Shown: positions 9,023-18,099 of the stretch, in pieces
How positions within the stretch are numbered: position 1 is the first letter of the stretch
Layout of the letters: each line of letters begins with the position of its first letter
Virus record (IMG/VR): IMGVR_UViG_3300033571_007047
Location: 1-39,889 of that record
DNA: 39,889 nt
Origin: a virus
Direction: 5' to 3' (one strand)
Made by a program: the position numbers and the translations under genes
The notes under the pieces: model-generated
What the model saw: the letters and a program-made list of their open reading frames with translations, nothing else
What the model was told of the DNA's origin: nothing
Databases searched by the model: none

Positions 9023-10018
9023 ATGGCAGAAACAGTTGGTCAGCATGGGCTGGCGGCTTTTGTAAATCCGTCCAACGGTGACGCACTGGATGCGACGGTC
9101 GTGAAGGCGAACGACAACACCATGCGGACGGCCTATGTCTCGCATGACGACGATGGCGGCATCCATGTGCAGTCGTCGTTGCTGGCCTCCCGCCCTGCGG
9201 CTGGCACAACGGGTCGGAAGTGGCTGACGACGGACACGGGCAGCGTCAAGCTGTGGTATGACAACGGGTCAGCGTGGCAAGAGATCAGCTATCTCAACGC
9301 CGCGTATTTTACGACCATTGCGTCAAACGTTGTCCCAACAGCGACGAACACCTACGACATTGGCACAACCTCGCTCCGCTGGAAAGATGCGTATTTGTCT
9401 GGCACGGTAACCGCGACGGGCAATGTGGTTGCTGGCGGCTCTGTGTCGGCTGCGTCATTGAGCGGGACACTTGCCGCATCAAGCCTGACAGGGACAACCC
9501 TTCCGTCGAGCATTGTCACCTCCTCGCTGACCAGCACGGGGACGCTGACCGCGCTGACGGTCACAGGCGCAACGGCCCTGAACTCGACGGCGACGGTTGC
9601 CTCAACTCTGAGCGTTGGCAGCACGTTGACGTTGCAGCAGGCGCTGGAGAAAGCGACGATCTCCGCAACGGCAGCGACCGGCACGATCAACTACGATGCG
9701 CTGACGCAAGCGGTGCTGTACTACACCTCCAACGCCTCGGCCAACTGGACGCTGAACATCCGTGGCTCGTCTAGCGTGGCGTTGTCAACGATGATGTCCG
9801 TTGGACAAAGCCTGACGGTGGTGTTCTTGGTAACCAACGGCGCAACGCCGTATTACCCGTCTGTGCATCAGATCGACGGCAGCACGGTCACCCCGAAGTG
9901 GCTGTCTGACACAGCGGTTGTCGCTGGCAACGCCAGTGCCATTGACGTATACACCTACACGGTGATCCGTGCGTCGGGCGGGTTTACGCTGTTGGCCTCA
10001 CGGAGCTACTACAAGTGA
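9023..10018 (+). CDS. Fibre-like structural protein with neck-module N-terminus (331 aa)
   Basis: A GGGAGG Shine-Dalgarno lies eight bases before the ATG at 9023. Residues 1-85 form a module (AAFVNPSNGDALDATVVKANDN, DDDGGIHVQSSLLASRPAAG, VKLWYDNGSAWQEI) that is repeated in the separate gene at 10845. A central region is Ser/Thr/Ala-rich with short repeated strands (TATGNVVAGGSVSAASLSGT), typical of trimeric fibre shafts that carry 'YLSGTVTATGNV'-like register signals. The C-terminus looks like a compact head domain. It probably forms a short fibre or needle attached to the stopper. Receptor specificity is not deducible. Confidence 0.78.
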   Translation: MAETVGQHGLAAFVNPSNGDALDATVVKANDNTMRTAYVSHDDDGGIHVQSSLLASRPAAGTTGRKWLTTDTGSVKLWYDNGSAWQEISYLNAAYFTTIASNVVPTATNTYDIGTTSLRWKDAYLSGTVTATGNVVAGGSVSAASLSGTLAASSLTGTTLPSSIVTSSLTSTGTLTALTVTGATALNSTATVASTLSVGSTLTLQQALEKATISATAATGTINYDALTQAVLYYTSNASANWTLNIRGSSSVALSTMMSVGQSLTVVFLVTNGATPYYPSVHQIDGSTVTPKWLSDTAVVAGNASAIDVYTYTVIRASGGFTLLASRSYYK

Positions 10019-10845
10019 GTCCGGTTCTGGGGACATTTGCCGCATCCTCGGCGCGGGGATATGGCTCCAGCTTTAGTGGTCCGGGCCAGTCTGCGTATAC
10101 AACGGCGGGCACCTACACGTTTACGGTGCCAGATGGGGTGACCAGCCTTGTCGGTCTTGCGGTTGGCGGTGGGCAGAGCGGGACAGTACGAACTGGCGGG
10201 GCTGGCGGGTCGCTGTCGTATAACAACGCCATTGCTGTCACAGCGGGAGAGTCTCTGACCGTCACGGTCGGCGTTGGCGGCACTGGCACCACCAGCACAC
10301 GCAATAACGGTGGCGATTCTAGCATTGCGAGAAGCGGGACGCCCCTGCTCCGCGCCAAAGGTGGTGGCAGCGCCAGCGCCAACCTTGGGTCGGTCAGCTA
10401 TGTGGGTGGCGCTGCTGGTGGCGGTGGCGGTGGGGCTGCTGGCTATGCTGGGAACGGAGGCGCTGGTGGAGCAAGCCCGACTCCCCCGAATTCTGGCAAC
10501 GCTGGTACTGCGGGGACAGGGGGCAGTGGCGGTGGTGGGAGTAGCGGGGACAGCGACACGACCCCGTACACTTATTGGCTCCCCAGCGGTGGTGGCGGTG
10601 GCGTTGGACTGCTCGGACAAGGGGCGAACGGCACGGCTGGCGGTGGTGGCGGTTCTGGTGGATCGGCTGGGCAAGCGCCCCCAGACATCTACCTCGGTGG
10701 GAACGGCGGGGCGTATGGTGGTGGCGGGGGTAGTGGCCGCGACGAGCCTACCACGCCAGGAGCGGGTGGCAGCGGTGGTGTTGGCGCAGTCCGTATTCTG
10801 TGGGGCGACTCTCGCAGCTATCCCAGCAACGCCGCAAACGTCTAA
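10015..10845 (+). CDS. Glycine-rich tail protein (polyglycine-sandwich-like adhesin)
   Basis: The GTG at 10015 overlaps the upstream stop (GTGA). After a short N-terminus, residues 28-60 match the conserved entry of glycine-rich phage tail domains (TTAGTYTFTVPDGVTSLVG then LAVGGGQSG). From about residue 55 to 270 the chain is dominated by Gly runs (GGGGG, GGAGG, GGGSSGDS) separated by short strands. Such domains are known in phage tail fibre tips (T2/T4-like gp38 adhesins use glycine-rich loops to bind receptors) and in sheet-stacked polyglycine folds. A receptor-contact role is inferred. It lies between the two copies of the duplicated module described at 9023 and 10845. Confidence 0.75.
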   Translation: MSPVLGTFAASSARGYGSSFSGPGQSAYTTAGTYTFTVPDGVTSLVGLAVGGGQSGTVRTGGAGGSLSYNNAIAVTAGESLTVTVGVGGTGTTSTRNNGGDSSIARSGTPLLRAKGGGSASANLGSVSYVGGAAGGGGGGAAGYAGNGGAGGASPTPPNSGNAGTAGTGGSGGGGSSGDSDTTPYTYWLPSGGGGGVGLLGQGANGTAGGGGGSGGSAGQAPPDIYLGGNGGAYGGGGGSGRDEPTTPGAGGSGGVGAVRILWGDSRSYPSNAANV

Positions 10846-11102
10846 TGGCAGGCCAACATCAGGTGGCGCTCTTTCTTAGCCCGACCAACTCGGCTGGGGG
10901 CATCGACGCCAACACGGTACGAACGAACGACAACATCACGGTACAGGCGCTGAACGCGCATGACGCGGATACGTCAATCCATATCCAGTCAGGGCTGCTG
11001 GCCTCTCGTCCTGTGACGGCAACGGAAGGGAGCGTGTTCGTAGGGACTGACACGCTGTTCATGTACATTTTTACAGGCGGGTCATGGAGTCGGGTGCTGT
11101 GA
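10845..11102 (+). CDS. Stand-alone copy of the fibre N-terminal module (85 aa)
   Basis: The ATG at 10845 shares its A with the previous TAA (TAATG), which sets the start over an upstream in-frame TGG-side candidate at 10800. The whole product aligns with residues 9-85 of the 331-residue protein at 9023: VALFLSPTN / LAAFVNPSN, NTVRTNDN / TVVKANDN, IHIQSGLLASRP / IHVQSSLLASRP, and a closing YIFTGGSWSRVL / LWYDNGSAWQEI. It is therefore a paralogue lacking the shaft. Possible roles are a capping subunit that occupies the same docking site or a heteromeric partner. The gene's existence is well supported by homology and coupling. Confidence 0.8.
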   Translation: MAGQHQVALFLSPTNSAGGIDANTVRTNDNITVQALNAHDADTSIHIQSGLLASRPVTATEGSVFVGTDTLFMYIFTGGSWSRVL

Positions 11103-11272
11103 AACCAAAGCGAAAGGTGGCCTTCTGGAAGAAGCCCGCTCCCAAGGGGGACACGCCGTCCCCGCTGACGGACAAGCAGAAGGCGCAAGCCAAGGCCAGA
11201 GCCAAGGCGGCTGGACGACCGTATCCCAATCTCGTAGACAACGCCGCCGTAGCGCGGACAGCAGCCAAGTAA
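11099..11272 (+). CDS. Small basic Lys/Ala-rich phage protein (57 aa)
   Basis: GTG at 11099 is preferred: it overlaps the previous stop as GTGA like several neighbours and has GGAG ten bases upstream. An in-frame ATG at 11084 would overlap the upstream gene by 19 bases. The product is highly basic (KPKRKVAFWKKPAPKG, TDKQKAQAKARAKAAGRPYP) and ends NLVDNAAVARTAAK. I recognise the SPLTDKQKAxAKARAKxAGRPYPNLVDN pattern as a recurrent uncharacterised protein of phage late regions. It may bind DNA or act inside the head; no function is established. Confidence 0.72.
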   Translation: MKPKRKVAFWKKPAPKGDTPSPLTDKQKAQAKARAKAAGRPYPNLVDNAAVARTAAK

Positions 11273-11295
11273 CACTCAACACACAGGAGAAACAC

Positions 11296-12246
11296 ATGGC
11301 AAAGAAGCGTGGTGGGTTGGCGGGGCTGTATGACCGCAACAAGGGCATTATCAAGAAGGCGGCTCCCGTCCTTGCGGGTATGGTCGGTGGCCCGTTGGCT
11401 GGCGCGGCGGTTGGCGCAGCGATGCGTGGGCTTGATCGAGAAGGGAAGAGCGGGATCGGGTTTGATGTGGGGCAGGGAGTGCGTGGCGGCTTGGAGGGCT
11501 ACGCTGGTGGTGCGGCTGGCAAAGGACTCAAGGGGATGTTTACTGCTGGCATGAAGAAGATGGGCGCTGCGTCTGCCGCCAAAAGGCTTGCTGCTAATGA
11601 GCTTACTGGCGCACCTACTGTTGGCCTCACGGCTGGGGCACCCTCTTCGTATGGAGCCATTGGCAGCATGACTCCCAGCGTTGGCCGCACTGCCGCAGCC
11701 ATGCCCGGACCTGCGTCGTCTGCGTCCATGTACGGGAAAATCCCTATGCCTAAGATCGGCGCTATGCCAAGCATTGCTACGCAGACGGGATCGGTTGCTG
11801 GCGGCGGCGGTGCGGGCAGCATGGCCGGCGCAGCCAAGGATGCCGCGAAGAAGGCGGGCGGCTATATTGAGCGGAACCAGCAGATGCTAGGTGGTGCCGC
11901 TAAGGGCATCGCTGGCGTCCTTGGCTCCCGTGCTGAAGGCGAAGCGGCGGCTGGCAAACTTGCCCTAGAGCAGAGCCAGTTTGACTACTTGAAGGAACAG
12001 AACAAGGCAGAACAGGAGAAGCGCCGTCGCCTCGCGCAGTTGACAGGCCAGATGTTTGCCCCGCAGATGGCGAATATCAACGCTTCTGGCCGTGGAACGC
12101 CTGCGATGACTCTGGAAGAGTACATCAACGCCAGCGGAGCCAACGCTACGCCAGAAGAGTTTGGCCCAGAGCTGATGGAGTACATTAATAACCGTCCCAC
12201 TCGTCCTCCTCGTCCCAGCCCAGTCACCGCATTTGGCCCGGCCTGA
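11296..12246 (+). CDS. Internal virion / DNA-ejection protein candidate (316 aa)
   Basis: An ACAGGAG sequence precedes the ATG at 11296. The N-terminal half is Gly/Ala-rich with an amphipathic or membrane-active look (APVLAGMVGGPLAGAAVGAAM, residues 23-43), followed by a low-complexity Ala/Ser/Pro/Met part and a C-terminal coiled coil (about residues 205-245, LEQSQFDYLKEQNKAEQEKRRR). This pattern, and the run of four such genes in a row, resembles ejection proteins of short-tailed phages, which leave the capsid with the DNA and form a channel across the cell envelope. The role is inferred from composition and context. Confidence 0.68.
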   Translation: MAKKRGGLAGLYDRNKGIIKKAAPVLAGMVGGPLAGAAVGAAMRGLDREGKSGIGFDVGQGVRGGLEGYAGGAAGKGLKGMFTAGMKKMGAASAAKRLAANELTGAPTVGLTAGAPSSYGAIGSMTPSVGRTAAAMPGPASSASMYGKIPMPKIGAMPSIATQTGSVAGGGGAGSMAGAAKDAAKKAGGYIERNQQMLGGAAKGIAGVLGSRAEGEAAAGKLALEQSQFDYLKEQNKAEQEKRRRLAQLTGQMFAPQMANINASGRGTPAMTLEEYINASGANATPEEFGPELMEYINNRPTRPPRPSPVTAFGPA

Positions 12247-12281
12247 ACAACTACATCAACGACCGTCGATAGGGGATCATC

Positions 12282-14402
12282 ATGGCGACGTATAACACGG
12301 CATTTGGGTCGCTGCCTAGCACCCGTGATTTGACGGGGCAAAACAACGCGACGGCGGGTGGGACTCAGCAACGTGCCCGTCGCCAGCAACCTGACGACGA
12401 GCGGGAGCAAGCTCAGAGCCAGACGTTTGCTGATATGCAGAAGGCTGGTCAGGCTCGTCCTGCCCCGCCTCCTGCGGTCGGGAATCAGGCGCAGCAAGTC
12501 GAGCCTGACAACCAGCCGCAAAACAATATGCTGGGCGAACTTCGTGATCGCTTGTCGGAGAACCAGCCGCCGATGGACCCACAGCGGCAGGCACAGAAGG
12601 CGTATGCAGCGGCAAACCCCGCTGCGACGACGACGCCAGAGCAGGATATGCAGAGCATGATGGCGCAGCGCCAGCGGCAGCAGCAACAGGCTGCGCCTTC
12701 TGCACAGGGCGATGTGCAAAACGTGTATGACAAATACCGTGCCTCGCAGGGTCAAACTCCTGCTTTGACCGTTGAGCAGCAAGCGGCACAGGCTCAGACT
12801 CTTCGCCAGAAGCAGGAGTCTGCTGGTGACGCTGGCGACCAAACACAGGGGGACGTTAGTGCTCGTCTAGAGGCATTGCTCGGTCAGCCTGCGACTGCTC
12901 CAGTAGAAACGCAGACGGCCCAGCCTGACTTCTTGAGTCGAGTCAGTCAGGTCGTTGCGCCTCCTGCGGCGGCAACGGCTCCTGCTGCTACTCCTGCCCC
13001 TGCTCCTGCTCCTGCCCCGGCTGCTGGGTCAGCCCCTCCAGCGGCTGCTCCTGCTCCTACAGCGGCTCCTCCAGCGGCTCCAGCAGCAGCACCGGCTCCT
13101 ACTCCATCTGCCCCATCTGCCCCACCTGCACCGCCAGCAGCCGCACCAGCGGCTCCAATGGCTGCGCCAATGGCCCCTCCGACAGCCCAGCCCTCTGCAC
13201 AGCCCCCCGCAATGGCGGCGACTGGGGCAACGCCACAGGGTGCGGCATACGAGCGGTTTGGTGGCAGCAGCATTGGCAACACGATGATGGCGCAGTTGCA
13301 GCAGCAGTTGCAGCAGATGCAAAACGCACCCTCTCGATTTGAAGACCCCGCATACAAGGCATCCCGTGATGCAGCACTGGCAAACATGGAAGCCGAAGCT
13401 GGGGCGCAGCGGTCCAAGCTGGAAGAAGAGTTGGCAGCACGCGGTTTGTCAGCTTCCTCTATCGGTGCTGGTCGCTTTGGTGATCTGGCGGGTCAGCAGG
13501 CCAGAGCGAGAGCGACGCTGGAAGCGGACCTCTTGAAGGAACAGGCGCAGACATCAGCACAGGACCGTCAGTTGCTCCTGTCGTCAATGGGCGACTTGGC
13601 AAAGACGGCAGGCGCTCAGGACTTGGGTGCGTTCAGTGCCAACATCGAAAGCATGAAGGCGACGGGCCAGTTGGATATGGCGGCGAAGGAACTCATGCAG
13701 AAGGCGCAGTTGGAAGGCCGCTCGCTTGATCTGCAACAGGCGCGAGACCAGGTGGCGAAAGAACTGGGCCGTGCGGACATTGGCTTCAAGTACGCCAGCT
13801 TGGCGCAGGAGAAGGGGATCGAAGAAGGCCGTCTTGCCGAGACGAAGGCGCTGCGGTTGCAGAACTTGGGCATCTCCAATCAGGAGTTGGAACTCAAGAC
13901 GGCTGAGTTGATGGGCGCTGACAAGACGGGCAAGCTGACCCGTCAGGCGGCAACAGATAAGGCTGAGTTGGAGATCAAGACCAATCAGTTGCTGCAAACG
14001 GATCGGTCGTTGTCTATCACGGAAGCGCAGAACTTGGCGCAGAACATGATTGACAGGGAGCGCATTACATCTCAGGAGACTATTGAAAGGAACAGGCTCA
14101 CAGAGACAACCCGCGCCAACAAAGCGCAAGAAGAGCAGTCTAAGCTTGACCTCACGCTGCGGGAAACGCTTGGCATGGGGACGTTGGCGCTTGACGAACG
14201 CAGAACAAAGGTTTCTGAAAACGAGTTCTTGCGTGACTTGGGCAAGATCATTGCTGACGGCAATTTGTCTCCAGAAGAAACCAACGCAATCTATGCTCGC
14301 TATGGGTACACGCCTCCCCCTCGCACTCAAACTCCATCGACCCCGCCGACGACGACTCGCGTAAGTAGCCCGTATGTTGGCGGCACCGACAACAGCCTCT
14401 AG
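12282..14402 (+). CDS. Large internal virion protein with Pro/Ala linker (706 aa)
   Basis: An ATG at 12282 preceded by GGGGAT-like purines starts a 706-residue protein. Residues about 1-210 are Gln/Ala-rich and disordered; residues about 225-315 are an extreme Pro/Ala tract encoded by degenerate GCTCCT repeats (12956-13215). From about residue 330 to 670 it is nearly all helix, with long coiled coils rich in Leu, Gln, Glu and Ala (ELMQKAQLEGRSLDLQQARD). A flexible linker between a head-bound part and a long helical part suits an ejection protein that unfolds through the portal. No lytic transglycosylase motif is apparent. Stop TAG, followed directly by AGGAGG for the next gene. Confidence 0.72.
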   Translation: MATYNTAFGSLPSTRDLTGQNNATAGGTQQRARRQQPDDEREQAQSQTFADMQKAGQARPAPPPAVGNQAQQVEPDNQPQNNMLGELRDRLSENQPPMDPQRQAQKAYAAANPAATTTPEQDMQSMMAQRQRQQQQAAPSAQGDVQNVYDKYRASQGQTPALTVEQQAAQAQTLRQKQESAGDAGDQTQGDVSARLEALLGQPATAPVETQTAQPDFLSRVSQVVAPPAAATAPAATPAPAPAPAPAAGSAPPAAAPAPTAAPPAAPAAAPAPTPSAPSAPPAPPAAAPAAPMAAPMAPPTAQPSAQPPAMAATGATPQGAAYERFGGSSIGNTMMAQLQQQLQQMQNAPSRFEDPAYKASRDAALANMEAEAGAQRSKLEEELAARGLSASSIGAGRFGDLAGQQARARATLEADLLKEQAQTSAQDRQLLLSSMGDLAKTAGAQDLGAFSANIESMKATGQLDMAAKELMQKAQLEGRSLDLQQARDQVAKELGRADIGFKYASLAQEKGIEEGRLAETKALRLQNLGISNQELELKTAELMGADKTGKLTRQAATDKAELEIKTNQLLQTDRSLSITEAQNLAQNMIDRERITSQETIERNRLTETTRANKAQEEQSKLDLTLRETLGMGTLALDERRTKVSENEFLRDLGKIIADGNLSPEETNAIYARYGYTPPPRTQTPSTPPTTTRVSSPYVGGTDNSL

Positions 14403-14410
14403 GAGGTAGC

Positions 14411-15760
14411 ATGGCACGACGAGGGATGATGACGGCTCTCCAAGCGGCGCTGGCTGGCTTCTCTGGAGGCATTGAAGGCCGCGTACAGCAGCAAGCGGCT
14501 GAAGACGAGAAGAAGCGGTTGAACGATGCTTTGATACGGCAGCAGAACATGGATATTGAAGCGTCAAAGTACAAGGCAATGGATGCCGCACTGGCGCTTG
14601 GAGATCGTGGGTTCACCGAAGCGGGTGTTCGCCAAGAGCGGACCAAAGCGGCGACTCCTGCCATTGGCGCGATGATGAGTCAAGCCATGTCGATGGGCCG
14701 TGGAGCCGTACCGTCTGGTGTGCTGCCTGATATGTCAGCCATTGAGAAGTCAACAGGGATGTACGGCAAGCCCTTGCAGAGCTTTGAGGTTGGCGGCAAG
14801 ACCTACGAGAAGACGCTGACCAGGGAGCAGGAATCAGCGATGGGCACTGCTCGCGAGGAAGAGGCTAGGGGCCGTCAGTTGCAGCAAGCGGAGCGGGTCA
14901 AAGCCGCAGAAGCCCAGCGGGTGGCAGAGGCCAAGAACGCTGAGATGTCGGCAATGAAATCGGCTTGGGAGGCGGCTGGACTGTCTCCTGCTAAGGCTGA
15001 TGTTGCGGCACGGACTGGAGCCAAGTACGGCGATGTCTACATGAGCGACAAGGATTTGCAATCCCTTGGCATCTCACGCGGACAACTCAAGCTGGCGCAA
15101 GATCGATTTAAGTTTGATCAAGAAAAAGTCAATGCGACTAGCCCTGCCAGCGAGATTGAGAAGCGACTGCCAGTTGGCGCACGGAACGACATTGCGGATT
15201 ACAACGCGGCTATTCGGACGTTGCAAGAAGCAGAAAAGGAAGTGGCAAACAATCCCGGTGCCTTTGGCATTAGGCCAGTGTTGTACGCGAAGGGTGGCAT
15301 GTTGGGTCGATCTATGCGGGAAAAGTCAGAGGGGGAGAAGTCAGAAGCCTACACCAAGGCGCGAGCGCAGATGCAGTCCGCACTGATGAAGCTGCGGAAG
15401 ACGCAGTTTGGTACGCAGATGACCAAGCTGGAAAAAGATACGGGGGAAGAAGTTTTCCCGAGTGGGGCAGAAAGCTCAAAGCGGCTAACGCAAATGTTGT
15501 CCGTTCTGGTTGGTAACGCTGAACAACTGCGTCGAGGCGTGTATGAGGCGAACAATGCGCCTGACCTGTACACTCCCATCGCTCCAGATACGCAGACAAC
15601 CACTCCTGCTCCTCCTGCCGCTAAACCTGCTCTTGCGGGGTCTGGTGGTCGCAAACCCGCTTTAACTATAGACCAGTGGATGGACGCTAACCCGCAGCGT
15701 GCTGGAGAATCTGACGAAGCATATATGGCTCGCGCCAGAACTTCTAGGGAAGGCAAATAA
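14411..15760 (+). CDS. Internal virion protein candidate (449 aa)
   Basis: A strong AGGAGG lies three to eight bases before the ATG at 14411. The protein begins with a hydrophobic/Gly helix (TALQAALAGFSGGIEGRV), then long helical stretches (QAERVKAAEAQRVAEAKNAEM at about 155-175 and RNDIADYNAAIRTLQEAEKE at about 258-277). The C-terminus after a Pro/Ala linker has a small motif (ALTIDQWMDANPQRAGESDEA). It is flanked by other helical giant proteins and overlaps the next gene by one base. Ejection or inner-core function is inferred; no domain is recognised with certainty. Confidence 0.7.
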   Translation: MARRGMMTALQAALAGFSGGIEGRVQQQAAEDEKKRLNDALIRQQNMDIEASKYKAMDAALALGDRGFTEAGVRQERTKAATPAIGAMMSQAMSMGRGAVPSGVLPDMSAIEKSTGMYGKPLQSFEVGGKTYEKTLTREQESAMGTAREEEARGRQLQQAERVKAAEAQRVAEAKNAEMSAMKSAWEAAGLSPAKADVAARTGAKYGDVYMSDKDLQSLGISRGQLKLAQDRFKFDQEKVNATSPASEIEKRLPVGARNDIADYNAAIRTLQEAEKEVANNPGAFGIRPVLYAKGGMLGRSMREKSEGEKSEAYTKARAQMQSALMKLRKTQFGTQMTKLEKDTGEEVFPSGAESSKRLTQMLSVLVGNAEQLRRGVYEANNAPDLYTPIAPDTQTTTPAPPAAKPALAGSGGRKPALTIDQWMDANPQRAGESDEAYMARARTSREGK

Positions 15761-18096
15761 TGGCACAAGACCCTTACGCAGAAGCACTCGCTCGCCGCAA
15801 GCAGAAAGCGACTGCTCCATCAGACCCTTACGCGGAAGCACTTGCTCGCCGCAAGACAAGTCCTCAACGCCCATACACCGAAGAGGAAGCCTTAGTCAAG
15901 CCGCGCATGGGGCCAGTAGAATCAATTGGCACCGTCTTGGCAACAGGCTTCCCCGGCGCTCCAGCCATAACATCTGCGCTTGGGGCAGCATTTGGCGAGC
16001 GCGAGGGTGCAGAGGGGTTTACGGAAGCCTACCAGCGGAAGATGCGCGACCTTGGCGAAAAGGAGCGTCAGGCCAAGGAAGAACTGTATCCAGGCATAGG
16101 CACCGCCTTGCAGATCGGCGGCTCTGGTCTTGCCCTCACGAAAGCGCCATTGGTTGGAGCGCGAGTAGCAAAGGACGCTACAGCACTGGCAAAAGCTCTC
16201 GCAGGCGGGAAGCGCGTTCTTGGAGCTGGGATAGTTGGTGGGGTTGAGTCTGCTGGTCGGCAGGGGATGAGCGATAAGGAGTTGTCCACCGCACAGTCTG
16301 CTGCTCTCGCGTCTGGGGCAACTGCTGCGCTTGAGCTTGGGTTCCCTTTGGCTGGGGGGGCAATCCGTGGCATATCACGAATCCCTGTGGTTGGGCAAGG
16401 GCTAAAGCAAATGGCTATCGGTGCGGTTGAGCCGATTGCCGCAGCCGCCACGCAGGCTCGTCGTGGTGTGTCAGACTACCTTGCCCCCCGCTTCCCGCAG
16501 ATGGCCCAAGCCATTGAGCCGTCTGATGTGATCAAGATGCAGCGGATGTCCGCAGGGGCACTGCCAAGCGGGATGACCGCAGAAGCCGTGGGTGAATCGG
16601 CAGGGAGGGCGAAGCAAGCGGCTGAGGACATTGGCACGGCACTCAAGACCGCAGAAGAAACAGTCAGTACGGCAACAAAACGTGCTGGCGCACGGGTCAA
16701 GCGCGTCCTCTCGATTGGCAAAGATCAAGCCAAGCGGGAGGCCCAGCGCATCTTGGGTGACGCGGAAACGCAGGCACAAGATTTGATTGGTGGAATCCGT
16801 GGAGAAACGCCCAACACCAGCGCCATTCAGGATGTGGTGCGCTCGTTCCAGTTGAATGAGGGCAAAGTCTCGTACGATTTGGTGCGAAAGATCGGTCGCC
16901 CTCCTGAAGTAGACCCTGAAGTGTATCGGGAGATGACGCGCGATCCCAGCCTTCGGTCTGCCTATCAAAGCGCGGCGGGGATCATTCGCGGGGAAGCGCA
17001 AGAGGCTGCGCCGGGCATGGCGATCCGTGAAGGACTGCCGTCGATTAAAATTGATGGCGTTGAAGTTCCTGAGTTGTCGCTAGAGATGTTTGACCAGATA
17101 CGTCGAAATATCCGTGAAGGGGTTGGCGCTCCGCCTGGGACTACTGGGCTTCCACTGTCTGCTCAACGCCGTGCGCTCAAGCAAATCAATCGCTTAGAGG
17201 AGCGATTCCTTGCTGGGTATGGCAAGGACGATGCTGCCACGGCGATTAAGAACGCTCGATCGCAATACCGTGATCGCTTTGAGCAGCTTGAAGCACTACA
17301 GGACGGCCTGTCGATTGGGATGGCAAAGGCTGGCAAAGCCGCGAAGGTGGTCGGCAAGAACCGCATGGAGCTTGACGAGTTTGTTCGTCGCGCTGAAGCG
17401 TACCAAGGGGCATCTAAGGAGATGTTCAAGGCTGGCGCGGCTAAGTGGTTTGACAACCTTGTCACCGAAGGACTTGGCAACGATGCCGTCAAGTTCTTGG
17501 GCACCGCGACTAAATCTGAAGGGCAGTTGCGCCGACTGCGGTTGGTCTTTGACGACGAGACGATTGCCAAGATGCAGCAGTTTGCCGGTGCGCCGTCTGT
17601 TGCAGATAAGGCCGAGGCAGCAATCACCGCTCGCGCTGGTGGCATTGCTGGGCGGGTTACGGCGCGGGGGCAAGAGCAAGCCGCAAAGGCGACGAGCGAG
17701 GCGCAGTCATTGGCCGAGCAGTTGTCGGCACAGCGGGATCGTGCTGCCCAGTTGCTTAACACGTCTCGCCGCGCCCAGTTAGTGGAACGGGCACTTGGCG
17801 ATACGCCAGAAGCCATGCGGGCACAAGACACCTTTATGGGGACCGCGATGGGCCGACTTGGTGAGCAAGGAAAGCGCACGATGCAGGAGGTGGCTGGCAG
17901 CGACATTCAGCGGCTGTTGGCTGGGCTGACGCCAGCCGAAGCCCGGAAGCGGATTCAGGTGTTGCAGCAGAACCCTGTCGCCCGTCGCCTTGTCGGGCCG
18001 CAGCTTGATGAGCTGTTTGCCAAGACGGAGCAGCGCCAGAGTCTCGTAGGCCCACTTCGTGCCGCATTGATCGGACAAGCAGCGGGGAGATTCTAA
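15760..18096 (+). CDS. Largest internal virion protein candidate (778 aa)
   Basis: The ATG at 15760 overlaps the previous TAA. The N-terminus carries two copies of DPYAEALARRK (residues 4-14 and 22-32). Next come a Gly/Ala region with hydrophobic helices (about residues 55-80, 108-130 and 170-215, e.g. SAALASGATAALELGFPLAG) and a long helical body (about 270-700) rich in Ala, Glu, Arg and Gln. Membrane-compatible helices plus coiled coil suggest that it takes part in forming the ejection conduit. It is the last large gene before the lysis pair. I see no peptidoglycan-hydrolase motif. Confidence 0.72.
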   Translation: MAQDPYAEALARRKQKATAPSDPYAEALARRKTSPQRPYTEEEALVKPRMGPVESIGTVLATGFPGAPAITSALGAAFGEREGAEGFTEAYQRKMRDLGEKERQAKEELYPGIGTALQIGGSGLALTKAPLVGARVAKDATALAKALAGGKRVLGAGIVGGVESAGRQGMSDKELSTAQSAALASGATAALELGFPLAGGAIRGISRIPVVGQGLKQMAIGAVEPIAAAATQARRGVSDYLAPRFPQMAQAIEPSDVIKMQRMSAGALPSGMTAEAVGESAGRAKQAAEDIGTALKTAEETVSTATKRAGARVKRVLSIGKDQAKREAQRILGDAETQAQDLIGGIRGETPNTSAIQDVVRSFQLNEGKVSYDLVRKIGRPPEVDPEVYREMTRDPSLRSAYQSAAGIIRGEAQEAAPGMAIREGLPSIKIDGVEVPELSLEMFDQIRRNIREGVGAPPGTTGLPLSAQRRALKQINRLEERFLAGYGKDDAATAIKNARSQYRDRFEQLEALQDGLSIGMAKAGKAAKVVGKNRMELDEFVRRAEAYQGASKEMFKAGAAKWFDNLVTEGLGNDAVKFLGTATKSEGQLRRLRLVFDDETIAKMQQFAGAPSVADKAEAAITARAGGIAGRVTARGQEQAAKATSEAQSLAEQLSAQRDRAAQLLNTSRRAQLVERALGDTPEAMRAQDTFMGTAMGRLGEQGKRTMQEVAGSDIQRLLAGLTPAEARKRIQVLQQNPVARRLVGPQLDELFAKTEQRQSLVGPLRAALIGQAAGRF
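15769..15855 (+). repeat. 33-bp in-frame duplication encoding DPYAEALARRK
   Basis: Bases 15769-15801 and 15823-15855 encode the same 11 residues and differ only at synonymous positions (for example GCA/GCG, CTC/CTT). Synonymous drift with perfect amino acid retention suggests both copies are under selection, perhaps as a docking or packaging tag at the N-terminus of the internal virion protein. Confidence 0.85.
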
Positions 18097-18099
18097 CCC

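Noticed and set aside
12956-13215. GCTCCT-rich tract as a regulatory repeat
   Set aside because: It encodes a Pro/Ala linker with variable codons, so it is explained by protein composition.
13584-14591. Leftward 335-residue frame opposite internal virion genes
   Set aside because: Mirror of biased codons in coiled-coil coding DNA; crosses two rightward genes and has no plausible start.
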